Below are positions 9,071 to 18,573 of a stretch of DNA of 64,000 nt, piece by piece; within the stretch, counting starts at the first letter, position 1, and every line of letters begins with the position of its first letter. Both the position numbers and the translations under genes were made by a program. Where the stretch lies: contig NZ_JYON01000019.1 in the NCBI RefSeq assembly GCF_000952155.1, positions 40,202 to 104,201 of the forward strand, given 5' to 3'. Below the pieces are notes generated by a model. That model saw only the letters and a program-made list of their open reading frames with translations. It was not told the DNA's origin and ran no database searches. Source of the stretch: Aliterella atlantica CENA595. GTDB taxonomy: Bacteria > Cyanobacteriota > Cyanobacteriia > Cyanobacteriales > Chroococcidiopsidaceae.

Positions 9071-9112
9071 TGTAGAGACTTAGCAGTGCTACGTCTAGCT
9101 GCTACGTCTAGC
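9071..9112. repeat. Interspersed palindromic element, copy 1
   Basis: The stretch TGTAGAGACTTAGCAGTGCT and the following ACGTCTAGCTGCTACGTCTA form an imperfect palindrome around GTAGAGAC...GTCTAC-like arms. A related copy lies at 50841-50889. Such dyad elements recur in many cyanobacterial genomes between genes. Here it separates the convergent proA and menF genes and could also fold as a terminator. Confidence 0.5.
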
Positions 9113-9161
9113 ATGAATACGGGGGGAGTATGAGCAAACAGATAACAAGTTATTTTCTTTT

Positions 9162-10571
9162 TCAAGTTAAGGCTTTGAGTAGGGCTTGGAGTTTGAGTTG
9201 GATTTCTGCTAGTTCTTTGGCTGGATCTGAGCCTGCTACTATTCCTGCTCCAGCGTATAGGATAGCTCTATTTCTGTCTATCAGTGCGGAACGTATGCCT
9301 ACTATGAATTCGCTGTTGTTTTGGGTGTCTATCCATCCTATAGGGGCTGCGTATAAGCCTCTCTCGAAGTTTTCGTAGTGTCTGATTTGTTGGCAGGCTA
9401 TGTCTCTGGTTTCTCCTGCTACTGCTGGGGTAGGGTGAAGTTGGGCTACTATTTCTAAGGGGTGTACGTTGTGAGGAATTTTTGCTTCTATCGGTGTCCA
9501 CAGATGTTGGATGTTTGCTAGTTGCCTTAGTCTTGGTGCTAGAATCTGAGGCTTGATTCCTAGCTGGTTTAAGTGTTGGGTAATAAAGTCTATTACTACT
9601 TTGTGTTCGCGTTTTTCTTTGTCGCTGTTTAATAATTGGTTGGCTAGTTGTTTGTCTGCTATGGCTGTTTTGCCTCTAGGGGCTGAACCTGCTAAGGCAT
9701 CTATTTCTAATTTGCGATCGCTTATGCTTATTAGTCTCTCTGGGCTTGCTCCAATGAAGTTTTGCCCTTTGCTGTTGCTAATGGAAAATATATAGCAGTT
9801 TGGATGGTTTTGCCGCAGGTTATCCAAGGAGTTATATAGACTGAAATCCTTTGCCGACCATACATTTAGGGCTTGCGCTAATACTATTTTATTTAGTTGT
9901 CCGGCTCTGATAGATGTTAATGCAGCTAAAATTGTTTGCTGAAGTTTTTTGGTGTCAGCTATATCTTTTGTATGTAAATTGTGGGAAAAACTATATTTGT
10001 TTGTTTGCTGCTCTATTGTGACAATCTTGCTAATATCACTTTTTAACTGAGGTATTAATGCTGGTAAATTTGTGTTTGGGTCGATTGCTATGTTGGCAAT
10101 TAATATTGTGCGATCGCTATCCCTAACAATCTGCCAACATGGTAAAAATACTGTTGCAGCAGCAAATGGATAGTCTGCTTCTGTGGTGTCAAAGAAACTA
10201 AAGCTGCAAAAAAATCTCGGTTCTGTTGTAAATTTATTAAGCTTATCAAAAATTATTATATCTTCTGTACAGGTTTTGATAAAATTTTGAACTTTACTAA
10301 ATCTGTTTTTGCCTTCTATTTGTAGTTGTGCTACTGCATCTATAGCTGCGATCGCTTCTTGTTTACCTTTGTTTTCAAAGTAAAAATTTAATTGCTCTTG
10401 TTTTGCTAAGTTTTCAAAAATAATTAGCGGATCTACTTGTTCAATTGCTATTGGTATGCTAATGAATTGTCGTTTGTTTTTGAGTAGGCTTTTTTGCTGG
10501 CAAGCTAAAAGAAATTGATATAGTTCCTTGTAGTCTAAAGAAATATTCGTTGGACGCGGTAGAACTTGCAT
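9162..10571 (-). CDS. menF: Isochorismate synthase
   Basis: MenF converts chorismate to isochorismate, the entry step to phylloquinone, the electron carrier of photosystem I. The chorismate-binding fold is clear: the general-base lysine region LNKIVLAQAL (Lys228), GASPERL (274-280), ALAGSAPRGKT (292-302), and LHPTPAVAGETRD (378-390) with Mg2+-binding acidic residues towards the C-terminal ENFERGLYAAPIGW. The length of 469 residues fits the family. It is divergent from menA and menC, so the window holds a phylloquinone gene cluster. A salicylate synthase is less likely given that context. Confidence 0.9.
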   Translation of the reverse strand: MQVLPRPTNISLDYKELYQFLLACQQKSLLKNKRQFISIPIAIEQVDPLIIFENLAKQEQLNFYFENKGKQEAIAAIDAVAQLQIEGKNRFSKVQNFIKTCTEDIIIFDKLNKFTTEPRFFCSFSFFDTTEADYPFAAATVFLPCWQIVRDSDRTILIANIAIDPNTNLPALIPQLKSDISKIVTIEQQTNKYSFSHNLHTKDIADTKKLQQTILAALTSIRAGQLNKIVLAQALNVWSAKDFSLYNSLDNLRQNHPNCYIFSISNSKGQNFIGASPERLISISDRKLEIDALAGSAPRGKTAIADKQLANQLLNSDKEKREHKVVIDFITQHLNQLGIKPQILAPRLRQLANIQHLWTPIEAKIPHNVHPLEIVAQLHPTPAVAGETRDIACQQIRHYENFERGLYAAPIGWIDTQNNSEFIVGIRSALIDRNRAILYAGAGIVAGSDPAKELAEIQLKLQALLKALT

Positions 10572-10881
10572 GAATGTAGAAATAGTAAATTTTTTTAAAG
10601 ATACGTTCCTAAATTGCGACAGAGCATGATGGTATTTCTAGAGGGAGCATATTTATACGACCTCTAACCATCTAGGCAGAAATCTGATTTCATGCCTATC
10701 TCCATGCTCGATCTTAGTCTATAGCCTTGAAGTCAAAACTCCTGTTGGTACTGATTTCTCTATGGTACAGAAGAACTGGCAAGGGTAATAATTTGTTTTC
10801 CGGTTGGTACTAACTTATAAGTGCTTATAGTCGATTTGCGTGCATTAGTTAAGCTGTTGACAATTTTATTTACAACTTCTG
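10572..10881. promoter_or_regulatory. Divergent intergenic region between menF and menA
   Basis: This 310-base gap separates the starts of menF (minus) and menA (plus) and must hold both promoters. I see no convincing -35/-10 pair. A TTGACA at about 10856 is too close to the menA start to serve it. Two similar pieces, TGTTGGTACTGATT and CGGTTGGTACTAAC, could be operator half-sites, but this is weak. No coding potential was seen. Confidence 0.3.
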
Positions 10882-11790
10882 ATGACTACTATTACAAATT
10901 CAATTTCATATCCGCAAAAAAATCTATGGATGGCAGCAATTAAGCCGCCAATGTATAGTGTTGCTGTTATTCCTATCTGGGTAGGAAGTGCGATCGCTTT
11001 TGCAGAAACTAATACTTTTAAAGGGCTGTGTTTTGCTACTTTTTTAATGTCTGCTATTGCTATAGTTGCTTGGATTAATCTGAGTAATGATGTATTTGAT
11101 GCAGAAACAGGTATCGATAAAAATAAAGCCCATTCTTTGGTAAATTTAACAGGTAATAAGCAGTTAATTTTTTGGCTGGGAAATCTGTTTTTAAGTTTGG
11201 GCTTGTTGGGTATAATTGCGATCGCTTGGTGGCAAAAAGACTTAACTGTAATCTGGCTAATTTTGCTATCTTGTGCTTTAGGTTATAGTTACCAAGGACC
11301 GCCTTTTCGTCTCGGCTACCAGGGTGTAGGCGAAATTATTTGCTTTTTCTGTTTTGGTCCTTTGGCAGTAGCCGCAGCTTACTACAGTCAAGCGCAATCT
11401 TTCTCTGCTGCTTGCTTCGTCGCTTCGATTGTAGTTGGTATTGCCACAAGTTTGATATTATTTTGCTCTCATTTCCATCAAGTTACAGACGATTTAGCCG
11501 CTGGCAAAAAGTCGCCAATTGTCCGTCTCGGTACGCTAAAGGCTGCTAATTTATTACCTTGGCTATGTGGCAGCATCTATTTACTGACAAGCTTGTTTGT
11601 AGTTTTGGGCAGCTTCCCAGTTTGGACGTTGCTAATTTGGTTGAGTCTACCTTTTGCGCTCAAGCTATCTCGCCATGCTTTACAAAATCACGATCGCCCA
11701 GAACAAGTAAGCAATTGTAAATTCATTGCTGTAGCTTTGCATTTTTGGAGCGGGCTATTTTTGGCTTTAGGTTTTGTGCTGGCTGGCTAA
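10882..11790 (+). CDS. menA: 1,4-dihydroxy-2-naphthoate phytyltransferase (UbiA family)
   Basis: MenA attaches the phytyl chain to 1,4-dihydroxy-2-naphthoate in phylloquinone synthesis. This 302-residue protein is an integral membrane prenyltransferase with about eight hydrophobic helices. The first Asp-rich motif, NDVFDAETGIDKNK at 69-82, binds the prenyl diphosphate through Mg2+. The second is HFHQVTDDLAAGKKSPIVRLG near residues 197-217. It is coupled to menC by a TAATG overlap at 11788-11792 and is divergent from menF. Confidence 0.93.
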   Translation: MTTITNSISYPQKNLWMAAIKPPMYSVAVIPIWVGSAIAFAETNTFKGLCFATFLMSAIAIVAWINLSNDVFDAETGIDKNKAHSLVNLTGNKQLIFWLGNLFLSLGLLGIIAIAWWQKDLTVIWLILLSCALGYSYQGPPFRLGYQGVGEIICFFCFGPLAVAAAYYSQAQSFSAACFVASIVVGIATSLILFCSHFHQVTDDLAAGKKSPIVRLGTLKAANLLPWLCGSIYLLTSLFVVLGSFPVWTLLIWLSLPFALKLSRHALQNHDRPEQVSNCKFIAVALHFWSGLFLALGFVLAG

Positions 11791-12698
11791 TGCAATACTG
11801 CTTTGATTTTCATCCTTACAGGCGGAGATTTAAGCCTCCTTTACAAACTAGCTACGGCATTTGGGATGTAAGGGAGGGCATTATTATCGCGCTTACGGAT
11901 GAAACAGGTAATATCAGCAAAGGAGAAATTGCTCCGATTAGCTGGTTTGGTTCGGAGACTTTGACGCAAGCGCTGTCATTTTGTCAGCAGTTACCTGCAA
12001 AAATTACTGCAAATGAAGTTTTCTCAATTCCCGACAATTTGCCTGCTTGTCAATTTGCTTTTGAATCAGCCTTGAGCGTTCATCCTTCCTCCTCAAATAT
12101 TGCCTATAGTGGCTTATTACCTGCAGGAGAGACGGTTTTGCAGCAATGGCGAGTGCTTTACGATCGCGGTTATCGTACCTTAAAGTGGAAAATTGGCGTT
12201 CATCCCATTGCTGAGGAGTTAGCCATTTTTGATGTATTGGCGCGATCGCTTCCCAATTATGTCAAGCTGCGTTTAGATGCTAATGGTGGACTTAGTTACG
12301 ATGAGGCAAATTTGTGGTTATGGACTTGTGACAATTTAAAAGCATCGTCTATAGAAATTGAATTTATCGAACAACCGCTACCAGTAGAACAATTTGACGA
12401 GATGATGGAATTAGGTAGTTGTTATGCTACAGCGATCGCTCTTGATGAATCCGTTGCTACTTTCAACCAACTTGTTACCTGTTACGAGCGAGGCTGGCGA
12501 GATATTTTTGTCATCAAGCCTTGTATAGCTGGATATCCCTCCCGCTTGCGCCAATTTTGCCAGGAACGCGATATTGATGCTGTTTTCTCTTCTGTATTTG
12601 AGACAGATGTGGGTAGAGATGCGGCTTTACACTTAGCTGCGGATTTATCTCGCGGCGAGCGCGCTGTAGGATTTGGTATTAGCCACTGGTTTGAGTAG
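11790..12698 (+). CDS. menC: o-Succinylbenzoate synthase (enolase superfamily)
   Basis: MenC dehydrates SHCHC to o-succinylbenzoate. Enolase-superfamily catalytic residues are visible: the KxK pair in LKWKIGV (Lys132, Lys134), metal ligands Asp163 in RLDANGG, Glu191/Glu194 in IEFIEQPL and Asp219 in ALDES, and the opposite-face Lys243 in VIKPCIAG. The start MQYCFDFHPYRRRFKPPL overlaps the menA stop (TAATG), which decides it over an upstream in-frame methionine. The length of 302 residues is slightly short but complete. Synthesis of the ring needs further men genes that are not in the window. Confidence 0.92.
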   Translation: MQYCFDFHPYRRRFKPPLQTSYGIWDVREGIIIALTDETGNISKGEIAPISWFGSETLTQALSFCQQLPAKITANEVFSIPDNLPACQFAFESALSVHPSSSNIAYSGLLPAGETVLQQWRVLYDRGYRTLKWKIGVHPIAEELAIFDVLARSLPNYVKLRLDANGGLSYDEANLWLWTCDNLKASSIEIEFIEQPLPVEQFDEMMELGSCYATAIALDESVATFNQLVTCYERGWRDIFVIKPCIAGYPSRLRQFCQERDIDAVFSSVFETDVGRDAALHLAADLSRGERAVGFGISHWFE

Positions 12699-12699
12699 T

Positions 12700-12775
12700 A
12701 TCCATCTGCGTTCATCTGCATGGCAGGTGCTACAAGTCGGCAAAGCCGCCCAACGCACTGCCTCGTTCATCTACG
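12700..12775. repeat. Interspersed repeat cluster that supplies the C-terminus of the PadR gene
   Basis: The segment holds CATCTGCGTTCATCTGCATG, then a GC-rich palindromic piece around GTCGGCAAAGCCGCCCAACG, then a second GTTCATCTACGTTC. These resemble short repeats scattered in intergenic regions of many cyanobacteria. They are more GC-rich than the neighbouring sequence. The PadR coding frame runs through them, so its last roughly 16 residues (NVDERGSALGGFADL) are repeat-encoded. Confidence 0.5.
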
Positions 12776-13317
12776 TTCCTAAATGATTCTGGTTGCTGGC
12801 TAATCGTGTCTATAGCGGTTTTTAACCAATCAATATAAGCTTGTTCCCTTTGAATCGCTAAATCTATTACCAGTCGTTGCAAGACTTGTTCGCGGCTAGG
12901 ATTGAGCTTTGGTAAATTAACCTCTTGGCACTTAGCTAGCTGTTCTTGGCGTGCTACTAATTGCTCATCTAATAATTGAGCGATCGCTGCGTTAGATAAT
13001 TGTGCGGCAAAAAACAACTGCACGAGCAATGGTTCGCGTACTGTAGGTAAGGGTTGATGGCACTCCAGCCATTTAGTTAGTTCGGCTTTCCCCGTTTCGG
13101 TTACGCTGTAAATCTTGCGATTGGGGCGATCGTGCTGTATTTCGACTTTGCAGCTAATCCAACCTTGGGCAACTAACTTATCGAGGGTTTTATATATTTG
13201 TGCTTGATCTGCTGCCCACAAGTAAGCCATGCAGCGATCGAAGCAATCTGTTTTTAAGTCATAGCCCGTTCTTTCTGCTTGCTGGAGAAAACCTAATATT
13301 GCATACGCTAGCGACAT
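12730..13317 (-). CDS. PadR family transcriptional regulator
   Basis: The N-terminal winged helix-turn-helix covers roughly residues 1-80. It starts MSLAYAILGFLQQAERTGYDL and includes the recognition region QIYKTLDKLVAQGWI and the wing KIYSVTETGKAELTKWL. The C-terminal half (about residues 95-175) is the helical dimerisation domain of the PadR/Vir type. The C-terminal tail reads through an interspersed repeat and looks acquired. It is divergent from the next gene with 228 bases between. A TATATG-N8-CATATA palindrome upstream could be its own operator. The ligand is unknown. Confidence 0.9.
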   Translation of the reverse strand: MSLAYAILGFLQQAERTGYDLKTDCFDRCMAYLWAADQAQIYKTLDKLVAQGWISCKVEIQHDRPNRKIYSVTETGKAELTKWLECHQPLPTVREPLLVQLFFAAQLSNAAIAQLLDEQLVARQEQLAKCQEVNLPKLNPSREQVLQRLVIDLAIQREQAYIDWLKTAIDTISQQPESFRNVDERGSALGGFADL

Positions 13318-13368
13318 AGTATTTTTGGTAAATATTTATATGCTCTATCTTATATATTTTTGTGCTAT

Positions 13369-13388
13369 TATATGAATAATCACATATA
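13369..13388. promoter_or_regulatory. Candidate PadR operator palindrome
   Basis: The sequence TATATG, eight bases, CATATA is a perfect 6-8-6 dyad, 51 bases upstream of the padR-like start. PadR proteins are known to bind dyads of the form ATGT-N8-ACAT, and the spacing here is the same. It lies in the divergent gap, so it could control both directions. Binding is inferred. Confidence 0.45.
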
Positions 13389-13545
13389 GGATTTATCTTA
13401 ACAAAAGATTAGCGTCTGCTGATACTACAACCAACTTATCAGAGCGCTAATATGGGTCTAATCTGTTTGTTTAGAGGAGCGATCGCCCCAGAAATTAAAC
13501 AAGACTGAGCTATTGATGATTATCGTAACGGGAGGATGGGTTGCA

Positions 13546-13959
13546 TTGACTTCTAATACACTGCTGCAAAGAATCAACCAACATCAATATCTACGCGATT
13601 TGCGGAACAAATTGTTACGTCTTCATGCTTGTTTGGTAGATACAGAGCGCAATGCCTACGAACAAGTGAGCGGAAGAGTAACTAGCGGCGAATTGCTGCA
13701 ACTTTTGATTGATAGCGAACAATTTGCCTGGTTGCACCGCATCTCTTTACTTGTAGTGCGAATTGACGAAATGCTGCAAGCAGACGAACCATTATTGCTA
13801 GAAGATGTTGAAAGTCTAGTTACTGAAGTCGGTATTTTACTGATGCCATCCGAGGTAGGCAATGGATTTGCGAGAAAATATTACAATGCGCTCCAAAGCG
13901 AACCCGATGTTGTACTAGCACATGCAGAGGTGACAGAGCTTCTAGCATCAGCTAAATAA
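13546..13959 (+). CDS. Conserved hypothetical helical protein, about 137 residues
   Basis: The protein is all-alpha and soluble, rich in charged helices (LRDLRNKLLRLHACLVDTER, EQFAWLHRISLLVVRIDEML). It resembles a widely conserved uncharacterised family that I know only as hypothetical. The frame opens at 13513, but a GGAGG at 13531-13535 lies ten bases before a TTG at 13546 that would give MTSNTLLQRINQHQY. I favour that start. It is convergent with the small gene at 14002 and ends just before a strong hairpin. No function can be assigned. Confidence 0.65.
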   Translation: MTSNTLLQRINQHQYLRDLRNKLLRLHACLVDTERNAYEQVSGRVTSGELLQLLIDSEQFAWLHRISLLVVRIDEMLQADEPLLLEDVESLVTEVGILLMPSEVGNGFARKYYNALQSEPDVVLAHAEVTELLASAK

Positions 13960-13964
13960 ACCAA

Positions 13965-13999
13965 TTGAGGACAATGTACTTGCTGTATGTTGTCCTCAA
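13965..13999. terminator. Hairpin between convergent genes
   Basis: The ten-base arms TTGAGGACAA (13965-13974) and TTGTCCTCAA (13990-13999) are perfectly complementary around a 15-base loop. It lies just after the stop of the hypothetical gene and just before the end of the convergent small gene, so it may terminate both. There is no long T run. Confidence 0.5.
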
Positions 14000-14001
14000 A
14001 A

Positions 14002-14190
14002 CTATACTAGGGTGCTATTGGGCGATCGCACATCATCTCTTGCCATCGGTACTTTGCGGCAATCTTTAGGGTTATTGACAGGATCGCAAGCTTGATAGGA
14101 TGCTCTACTTATGCTAAAGGCAGGTTTATCAGTAGGAAAGCTTATAGATATTAAGGTTAAGATTAAACCAATCCTAAATAAACTAATCAT
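14002..14190 (-). CDS. Small putative secreted protein
   Basis: From the ATG at 14190 the product is 62 residues, beginning MISLFRIGLILTLISISFPTD. That is a plausible signal peptide with a basic residue and hydrophobic core. The mature part has two cysteines in the ACDPVNNPKDCRKVP region, which could form a disulfide. A longer frame reaches 14271 but would put about 27 hydrophilic residues before the signal, so I prefer the shorter form. The family is not recognised and such short genes can be spurious. Confidence 0.4.
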   Translation of the reverse strand: MISLFRIGLILTLISISFPTDKPAFSISRASYQACDPVNNPKDCRKVPMARDDVRSPNSTLV

Positions 14191-14356
14191 CTCGTGAAAT
14201 CTCCCATTGCCCGAATTTAGAATATTTTCAAACTTATAAATAATCTCTATTTTACTCGACGACATCGGCAAGCGATAAGTTGCTGTATTAACTTAAAGCA
14301 CGATCGCACCATCTAGTAAATAGCACTAAACTAGGCGATCGCGCATTTACGCTTTC

Positions 14357-16162
14357 TTACTCTAAGCGCAGTACAGCCATAAACGCTTCTTGCGGTACAT
14401 CTACCGTACCTACAGACTTCATTCGCTTTTTGCCTTTAGCTTGCTTTTGCAAGAGCTTTTTCTTGCGGCTGATGTCGCCGCCGTAGCACTTGGCAAGTAC
14501 GTCTTTACGCAAAGCGGGGATATGTTCGCTGGCGATAACTTTACTGCCAATAGCTGCTTGGATTGGTACTTTGAACTGATGGCGCGGTATTAACTCTTTA
14601 AGTTTTTCGGCTAAAGCTCGTCCGACGTTGTATGCTTTATCGCGGTGGACGATGGTGGCTAAAGAGTCTACTGGATCGTTGTTGATTAAAATATCTAGTT
14701 TTACCAAGTTATTTTCGCGGTAGCCAATCAAGTGATATTCCATGCTGGCATAGCCGCGCGTGCGCGACTTCATTTGATCGAAAAAGTCTGTAACTACTTC
14801 CGCCAACGGCAACTCATAAGTTAGCGTCGTTCGTCCTTGGGTAAGATACTTCATATCTTTGAAAATCCCTCGCCGCGATTGACACAACTCCATCAAAGTG
14901 CCAACAAAGTTTTCAGGAGTAATCATGTCTACTTTGACGTACGGTTCTTCAATTTTCTCGCGTTCGTTAGGTTCGGGCAATGTGCTGGGATTGTCTACAT
15001 ACAACACTTCGCCTTTATTTGTAGTTACTCGATAAACTACTGATGGGGCTGTAGTGATTAAATCTAAGTTATATTCCCGTTCTAACCTTTCTTGCACGAT
15101 TTCCATGTGCAGCAAACCTAAAAAGCCGCACCGGAAGCCAAAACCCATTGCGCTTGATGTTTCTGGTTCGTAGTTTAAAGCTGCATCGTTTAATTTCAGC
15201 TTTTCTAAAGCATCGCGCAAATCTTCAAATTGATCGGCATCTGTGGGAAACAAGCCGCAAAATACCATTGGATTGGCTTCTGTATAGCCTGGTAATGGCT
15301 CTTTTGCCCGCCGAGTAGCTAAAGTAATCGTATCGCCTACCCTAGCATCGGCTACAGCTTTAATTGCTGCTGCTAGATAACCTACTTCTCCGGCGTGGAG
15401 TTCGTCTACTTGCTTTTGTGTTGGTGAAAGCACTCCCAATTCATCAATTTCGTATTCTTTACCTGATGCCATCAGGAAAATGCGATCGCCTTTTTTTACC
15501 GTTCCATCCATCACCCGAAAATAGACGATTACGCCTCGGTAGCTATCGTAATAGCTATCAAAAATTAAGGATCTTAATGGTTCTGTAACTGTATCTTGTG
15601 GCGGCGGTACGCGCTCGACTATTGCTTCTAAAATCTCAGCTATGCCTATGCCTTCTTTGGCTGATGCTAAGATTGCATTGCTACAGTCCAGTCCAATTAT
15701 TTCCTCGATTTCGCCTATTACCCTTTCTGGTTCTGCTCCTGGTAAATCGATTTTGTTTAAAACTGGGATAATTTCTAAATTATGCTCTAGGGCTAGATAC
15801 ACATTAGCTAGAGTTTGGGCTTCAACTCCTTGAGATGCATCTACTACTAACAACGCACCTTCGCAAGCAGCTAAACTGCGCGACACTTCATAGGAGAAAT
15901 CCACATGACCTGGTGTATCAATTAAATTTAGAACGTAGGGCAAACCATCTTTAGATTGATAGTTCATTCGCGCTGCTTGCAACTTGATCGTAATGCCGCG
16001 CTCTCGTTCTAAGTCCATATTATCGAGAAACTGCTCTTTCATTTGCCGCTGCTCTACTGTGCCTGTAGTCTGCAACAAGCGGTCTGCTAGAGTTGATTTT
16101 CCGTGATCGATATGAGCTATGATCGAAAAATTACGAATTCGAGATACAGGAACATCAGTCAT
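14357..16162 (-). CDS. lepA: Elongation factor 4 (ribosomal back-translocase LepA)
   Basis: EF4 is a translational GTPase that acts on stalled or mistranslocated ribosomes. The G domain shows AHIDHGKST (G1), DTPGHVDF (G3) and [11 protein letters not shown] (G4). EF-G-like domains follow, then the LepA-specific C-terminal domain, which ends [19 protein letters not shown]. The product is 601 residues from the ATG at 16162 ([20 protein letters not shown]). An ATG six codons upstream is also in frame but is not conserved in the family. It is a single-copy core gene with no operon partner. Confidence 0.96.
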   Translation of the reverse strand: MTDVPVSRIRNFSIIAHIDHGKSTLADRLLQTTGTVEQRQMKEQFLDNMDLERERGITIKLQAARMNYQSKDGLPYVLNLIDTPGHVDFSYEVSRSLAACEGALLVVDASQGVEAQTLANVYLALEHNLEIIPVLNKIDLPGAEPERVIGEIEEIIGLDCSNAILASAKEGIGIAEILEAIVERVPPPQDTVTEPLRSLIFDSYYDSYRGVIVYFRVMDGTVKKGDRIFLMASGKEYEIDELGVLSPTQKQVDELHAGEVGYLAAAIKAVADARVGDTITLATRRAKEPLPGYTEANPMVFCGLFPTDADQFEDLRDALEKLKLNDAALNYEPETSSAMGFGFRCGFLGLLHMEIVQERLEREYNLDLITTAPSVVYRVTTNKGEVLYVDNPSTLPEPNEREKIEEPYVKVDMITPENFVGTLMELCQSRRGIFKDMKYLTQGRTTLTYELPLAEVVTDFFDQMKSRTRGYASMEYHLIGYRENNLVKLDILINNDPVDSLATIVHRDKAYNVGRALAEKLKELIPRHQFKVPIQAAIGSKVIASEHIPALRKDVLAKCYGGDISRKKKLLQKQAKGKKRMKSVGTVDVPQEAFMAVLRLE

Positions 16163-16443
16163 ATTTTTATTTAGCAGCAAACAAAGTTAAATATTGTCAT
16201 ACTTAATGCATTTTAGTGTCTACTACAGCGCTATAACACCAATAGCAAGTAGTTTTTATACACATTAATCGCCAGAGGCGGGAGGATTATTTTTTATTTT
16301 TACAGGAAGACCATACAATATACCTTAGCGGCATAGGCGCGTTTTTAGCATTGACTGCTAAAGTGTAATTGCCCAAGCTATAATAAATTCCGCATTACAG
16401 CAGTAAAAACGTTAACTAAAAAACACTGCATCATAACCTCATT

Positions 16444-16671
16444 ATGAATGAAAATAGCATTGATTTAGATTCTTTTGATGACAAAGTAGAAATTTCCATT
16501 CAGCTAGACTCAGCTTTACTCGATCAATTACAACACTTAACCAAGGAACCAAGCAAAGTAATTGAAGTAGCAATCCGCCAGTGGTTGCGGGGTGAAACGC
16601 AAAGAGATGACGAACTAACGCGCACTCTTGGGCGCACGCCTGTACCGCCACGCGGTGAATGGAATGACTGA
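16444..16671 (+). CDS. Ribbon-helix-helix (CopG-like) small protein
   Basis: This 75-residue protein has a central KVEISIQLDSALLDQLQHL followed by EVAIRQWLRGE. That beta-strand plus two-helix pattern is the ribbon-helix-helix DNA-binding fold. The C-terminal tail (RTLGRTPVPPRGEWND) is flexible and proline-rich. No toxin gene is adjacent: the next gene is a histidine kinase 123 bases away. It may therefore be a stand-alone repressor or an orphan antitoxin. The target is unknown. Confidence 0.65.
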   Translation: MNENSIDLDSFDDKVEISIQLDSALLDQLQHLTKEPSKVIEVAIRQWLRGETQRDDELTRTLGRTPVPPRGEWND

Positions 16672-16794
16672 AGCACTAGCAGCATAAACTTGGGCAAGTA
16701 AAACTTTTCTGTTATTAATTCGAGCGATTTAAAATTTTTTGTGCCAAACTCGAAGCAAGTATTGATTAGCTTTTTGTTATTTTAAAAGCGTTAC

Positions 16795-18573
16795 ATGAGC
16801 GTCTCTGCTAATTCCGAACCACCGCTATCTATATCGACTGAGGCAATAGGCGATCGCAATTCTAGTTCGCTATGGCGCGATCTTGGCTCGGAGTTAGTAT
16901 TTACGCAGGATGTTACGGGGCGTTATTTATCTTTTTATTGGCAGCAAGCTGAGAATTTTGACTTAAATGCCGAGCAAACTGTTACGCGCTCTCTAAACGA
17001 AACTTTTGCACCTGTAGACTTAGCTGCATATTTACAGAGGGTACAGCGGATTGTGTCTAGCATGACTCCCGAACGCTGTAAGTGTTTGTTTAGATATAAA
17101 CAATATTTATGGAGTTTTGAATTAGTTATTAGCCCCATCCCATCAACAAGCCAAACGGCAAATAGAGTTTTGGTAATGGGAAGGCAGTTAGAACAAGAAG
17201 CGACACAACAATTATCTCTTACTCCTCAAACTGTATGTCAATCGATTGTCGTGCCGTCAGCAGAATCAAAGAAACTGCTGATTCATATTGCGCGTAACAT
17301 CCGCCGAACATTAGACTTAAATACAATTTGGCAGCAGACAGTAGATAGTTTGGGAGAAGCGCTAGGCGTAAGTCATTGTATAGTCTGCGCCTATCGGGAA
17401 AATTCCGAACAAGTACACGTAGTAGCCGAATACCGTCAAATACCTGTGCGTTCGATGGTAGGCGTAGAAATATCCATTGCTGATGATGCTGGTTTTAGTC
17501 AAGCGCTAAAAACTCTAGAACCTGTAGTAGTCGATCAAATAGATAGCCCTAGTTTTCAGCAGTCTTTACTTGTAGTTGCTACATATTATCAAGGTAAGCC
17601 TAACGGGTTGATTAGTCTGCGCCAATGCGTGCGGCGATCGCCAAAGCAAAAAAGCGATCGCTCAGACTTAGTTACACCTCCCCGCCAGTGGACGGCGGAT
17701 GAAATTGAGTTAGTGCGCGAAGTAGCAGAACAAGTAGGAACGGCGATCGCTCATGCTACTCTCTATAAGGAATTAGAAGAAGCGCGAATCCAAGCAGAAG
17801 AAGCTTCTAGGCTAAAAAGCGAGTTTTTAGCAAATACTTCTCACGAAATCCGCACGCCGTTAAATGGAATGCTGGGCTTTCTCAAGCTAATTTTAGAAGG
17901 GATGGCGGACGATCCAGAGGAACAGCAAGAATTTATCAAAGAGGCTTACGGTTCGGCTATCCATTTGCTGCATATCCTTAATGACATTTTAGATATTGCC
18001 AAGATTGAAGCTGGCAAAATGGAGCTAGAACTTGGTAGAGTCAAGCTAGATGATTTGTTTAGTCACGTCGAAAATTTTACTAAGCCGCAAGCCGAACAAA
18101 AGAATTTAAGCTTCATGATTCAAAAGCCCGATACGGCTGATGAAATTGTTGTCTATGGTAACTACAAGCGTTTGTTGCAGGTAATGCTGAATTTAGTTAG
18201 CAACGCACTTAAGTTTACCGATGAAGGCGGAATAACTATTAGCGCTGATGTCGTGCGGAAAAAGATTGTATTTCAAGACTACGAACTTCCAGGTATTGTC
18301 AAAATCCGCGTTGTCGATACTGGTATTGGTGTTTCTTTAGAAAAACAAGAAAAGCTATTTCAATCATTTAGTCAAGTAGATGGTACTCTAACACGCCCTT
18401 ATGGTGGTACTGGCTTAGGTCTAACAATCTCGCAAAAGCTTGTAGAAGCTATGGGCGGTGAAGTTTACTTCTTTAGTATGGGCGAGGGATTAGGTTCTAC
18501 AGTTATGTTTACTGTACCGTTATACCAAGAACCTGTAATGTCTTCAGCACCAATTGATGATTCAGCAAATTAA
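16795..18573 (+). CDS. Sensor histidine kinase, PAS-like plus GAF, cytosolic
   Basis: This 592-residue protein has no membrane segment. Residues 26-135 form a PAS-like N-terminal region (LVFTQDVTGRYLSFYW). A GAF domain covers about 165-325, with a cysteine in SHCIVCAYRE. The DHp helix carries the phospho-acceptor in SHEIRTPLNG (His350). The catalytic domain has N box NLVSNALKF, G1 VVDTGIGV and G2 GGTGLGL. GAF domains in cyanobacteria can bind bilins or small ligands, but this one lacks a recognisable bilin-binding context and I do not assign a chromophore. No response regulator is adjacent, so its partner is elsewhere. Confidence 0.9.
   Translation: MSVSANSEPPLSISTEAIGDRNSSSLWRDLGSELVFTQDVTGRYLSFYWQQAENFDLNAEQTVTRSLNETFAPVDLAAYLQRVQRIVSSMTPERCKCLFRYKQYLWSFELVISPIPSTSQTANRVLVMGRQLEQEATQQLSLTPQTVCQSIVVPSAESKKLLIHIARNIRRTLDLNTIWQQTVDSLGEALGVSHCIVCAYRENSEQVHVVAEYRQIPVRSMVGVEISIADDAGFSQALKTLEPVVVDQIDSPSFQQSLLVVATYYQGKPNGLISLRQCVRRSPKQKSDRSDLVTPPRQWTADEIELVREVAEQVGTAIAHATLYKELEEARIQAEEASRLKSEFLANTSHEIRTPLNGMLGFLKLILEGMADDPEEQQEFIKEAYGSAIHLLHILNDILDIAKIEAGKMELELGRVKLDDLFSHVENFTKPQAEQKNLSFMIQKPDTADEIVVYGNYKRLLQVMLNLVSNALKFTDEGGITISADVVRKKIVFQDYELPGIVKIRVVDTGIGVSLEKQEKLFQSFSQVDGTLTRPYGGTGLGLTISQKLVEAMGGEVYFFSMGEGLGSTVMFTVPLYQEPVMSSAPIDDSAN

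Noticed and set aside
10850..10881. TTGACA as a promoter of menA
   Set aside because: It is about 20 bases from the ATG, so transcription would start inside the gene.
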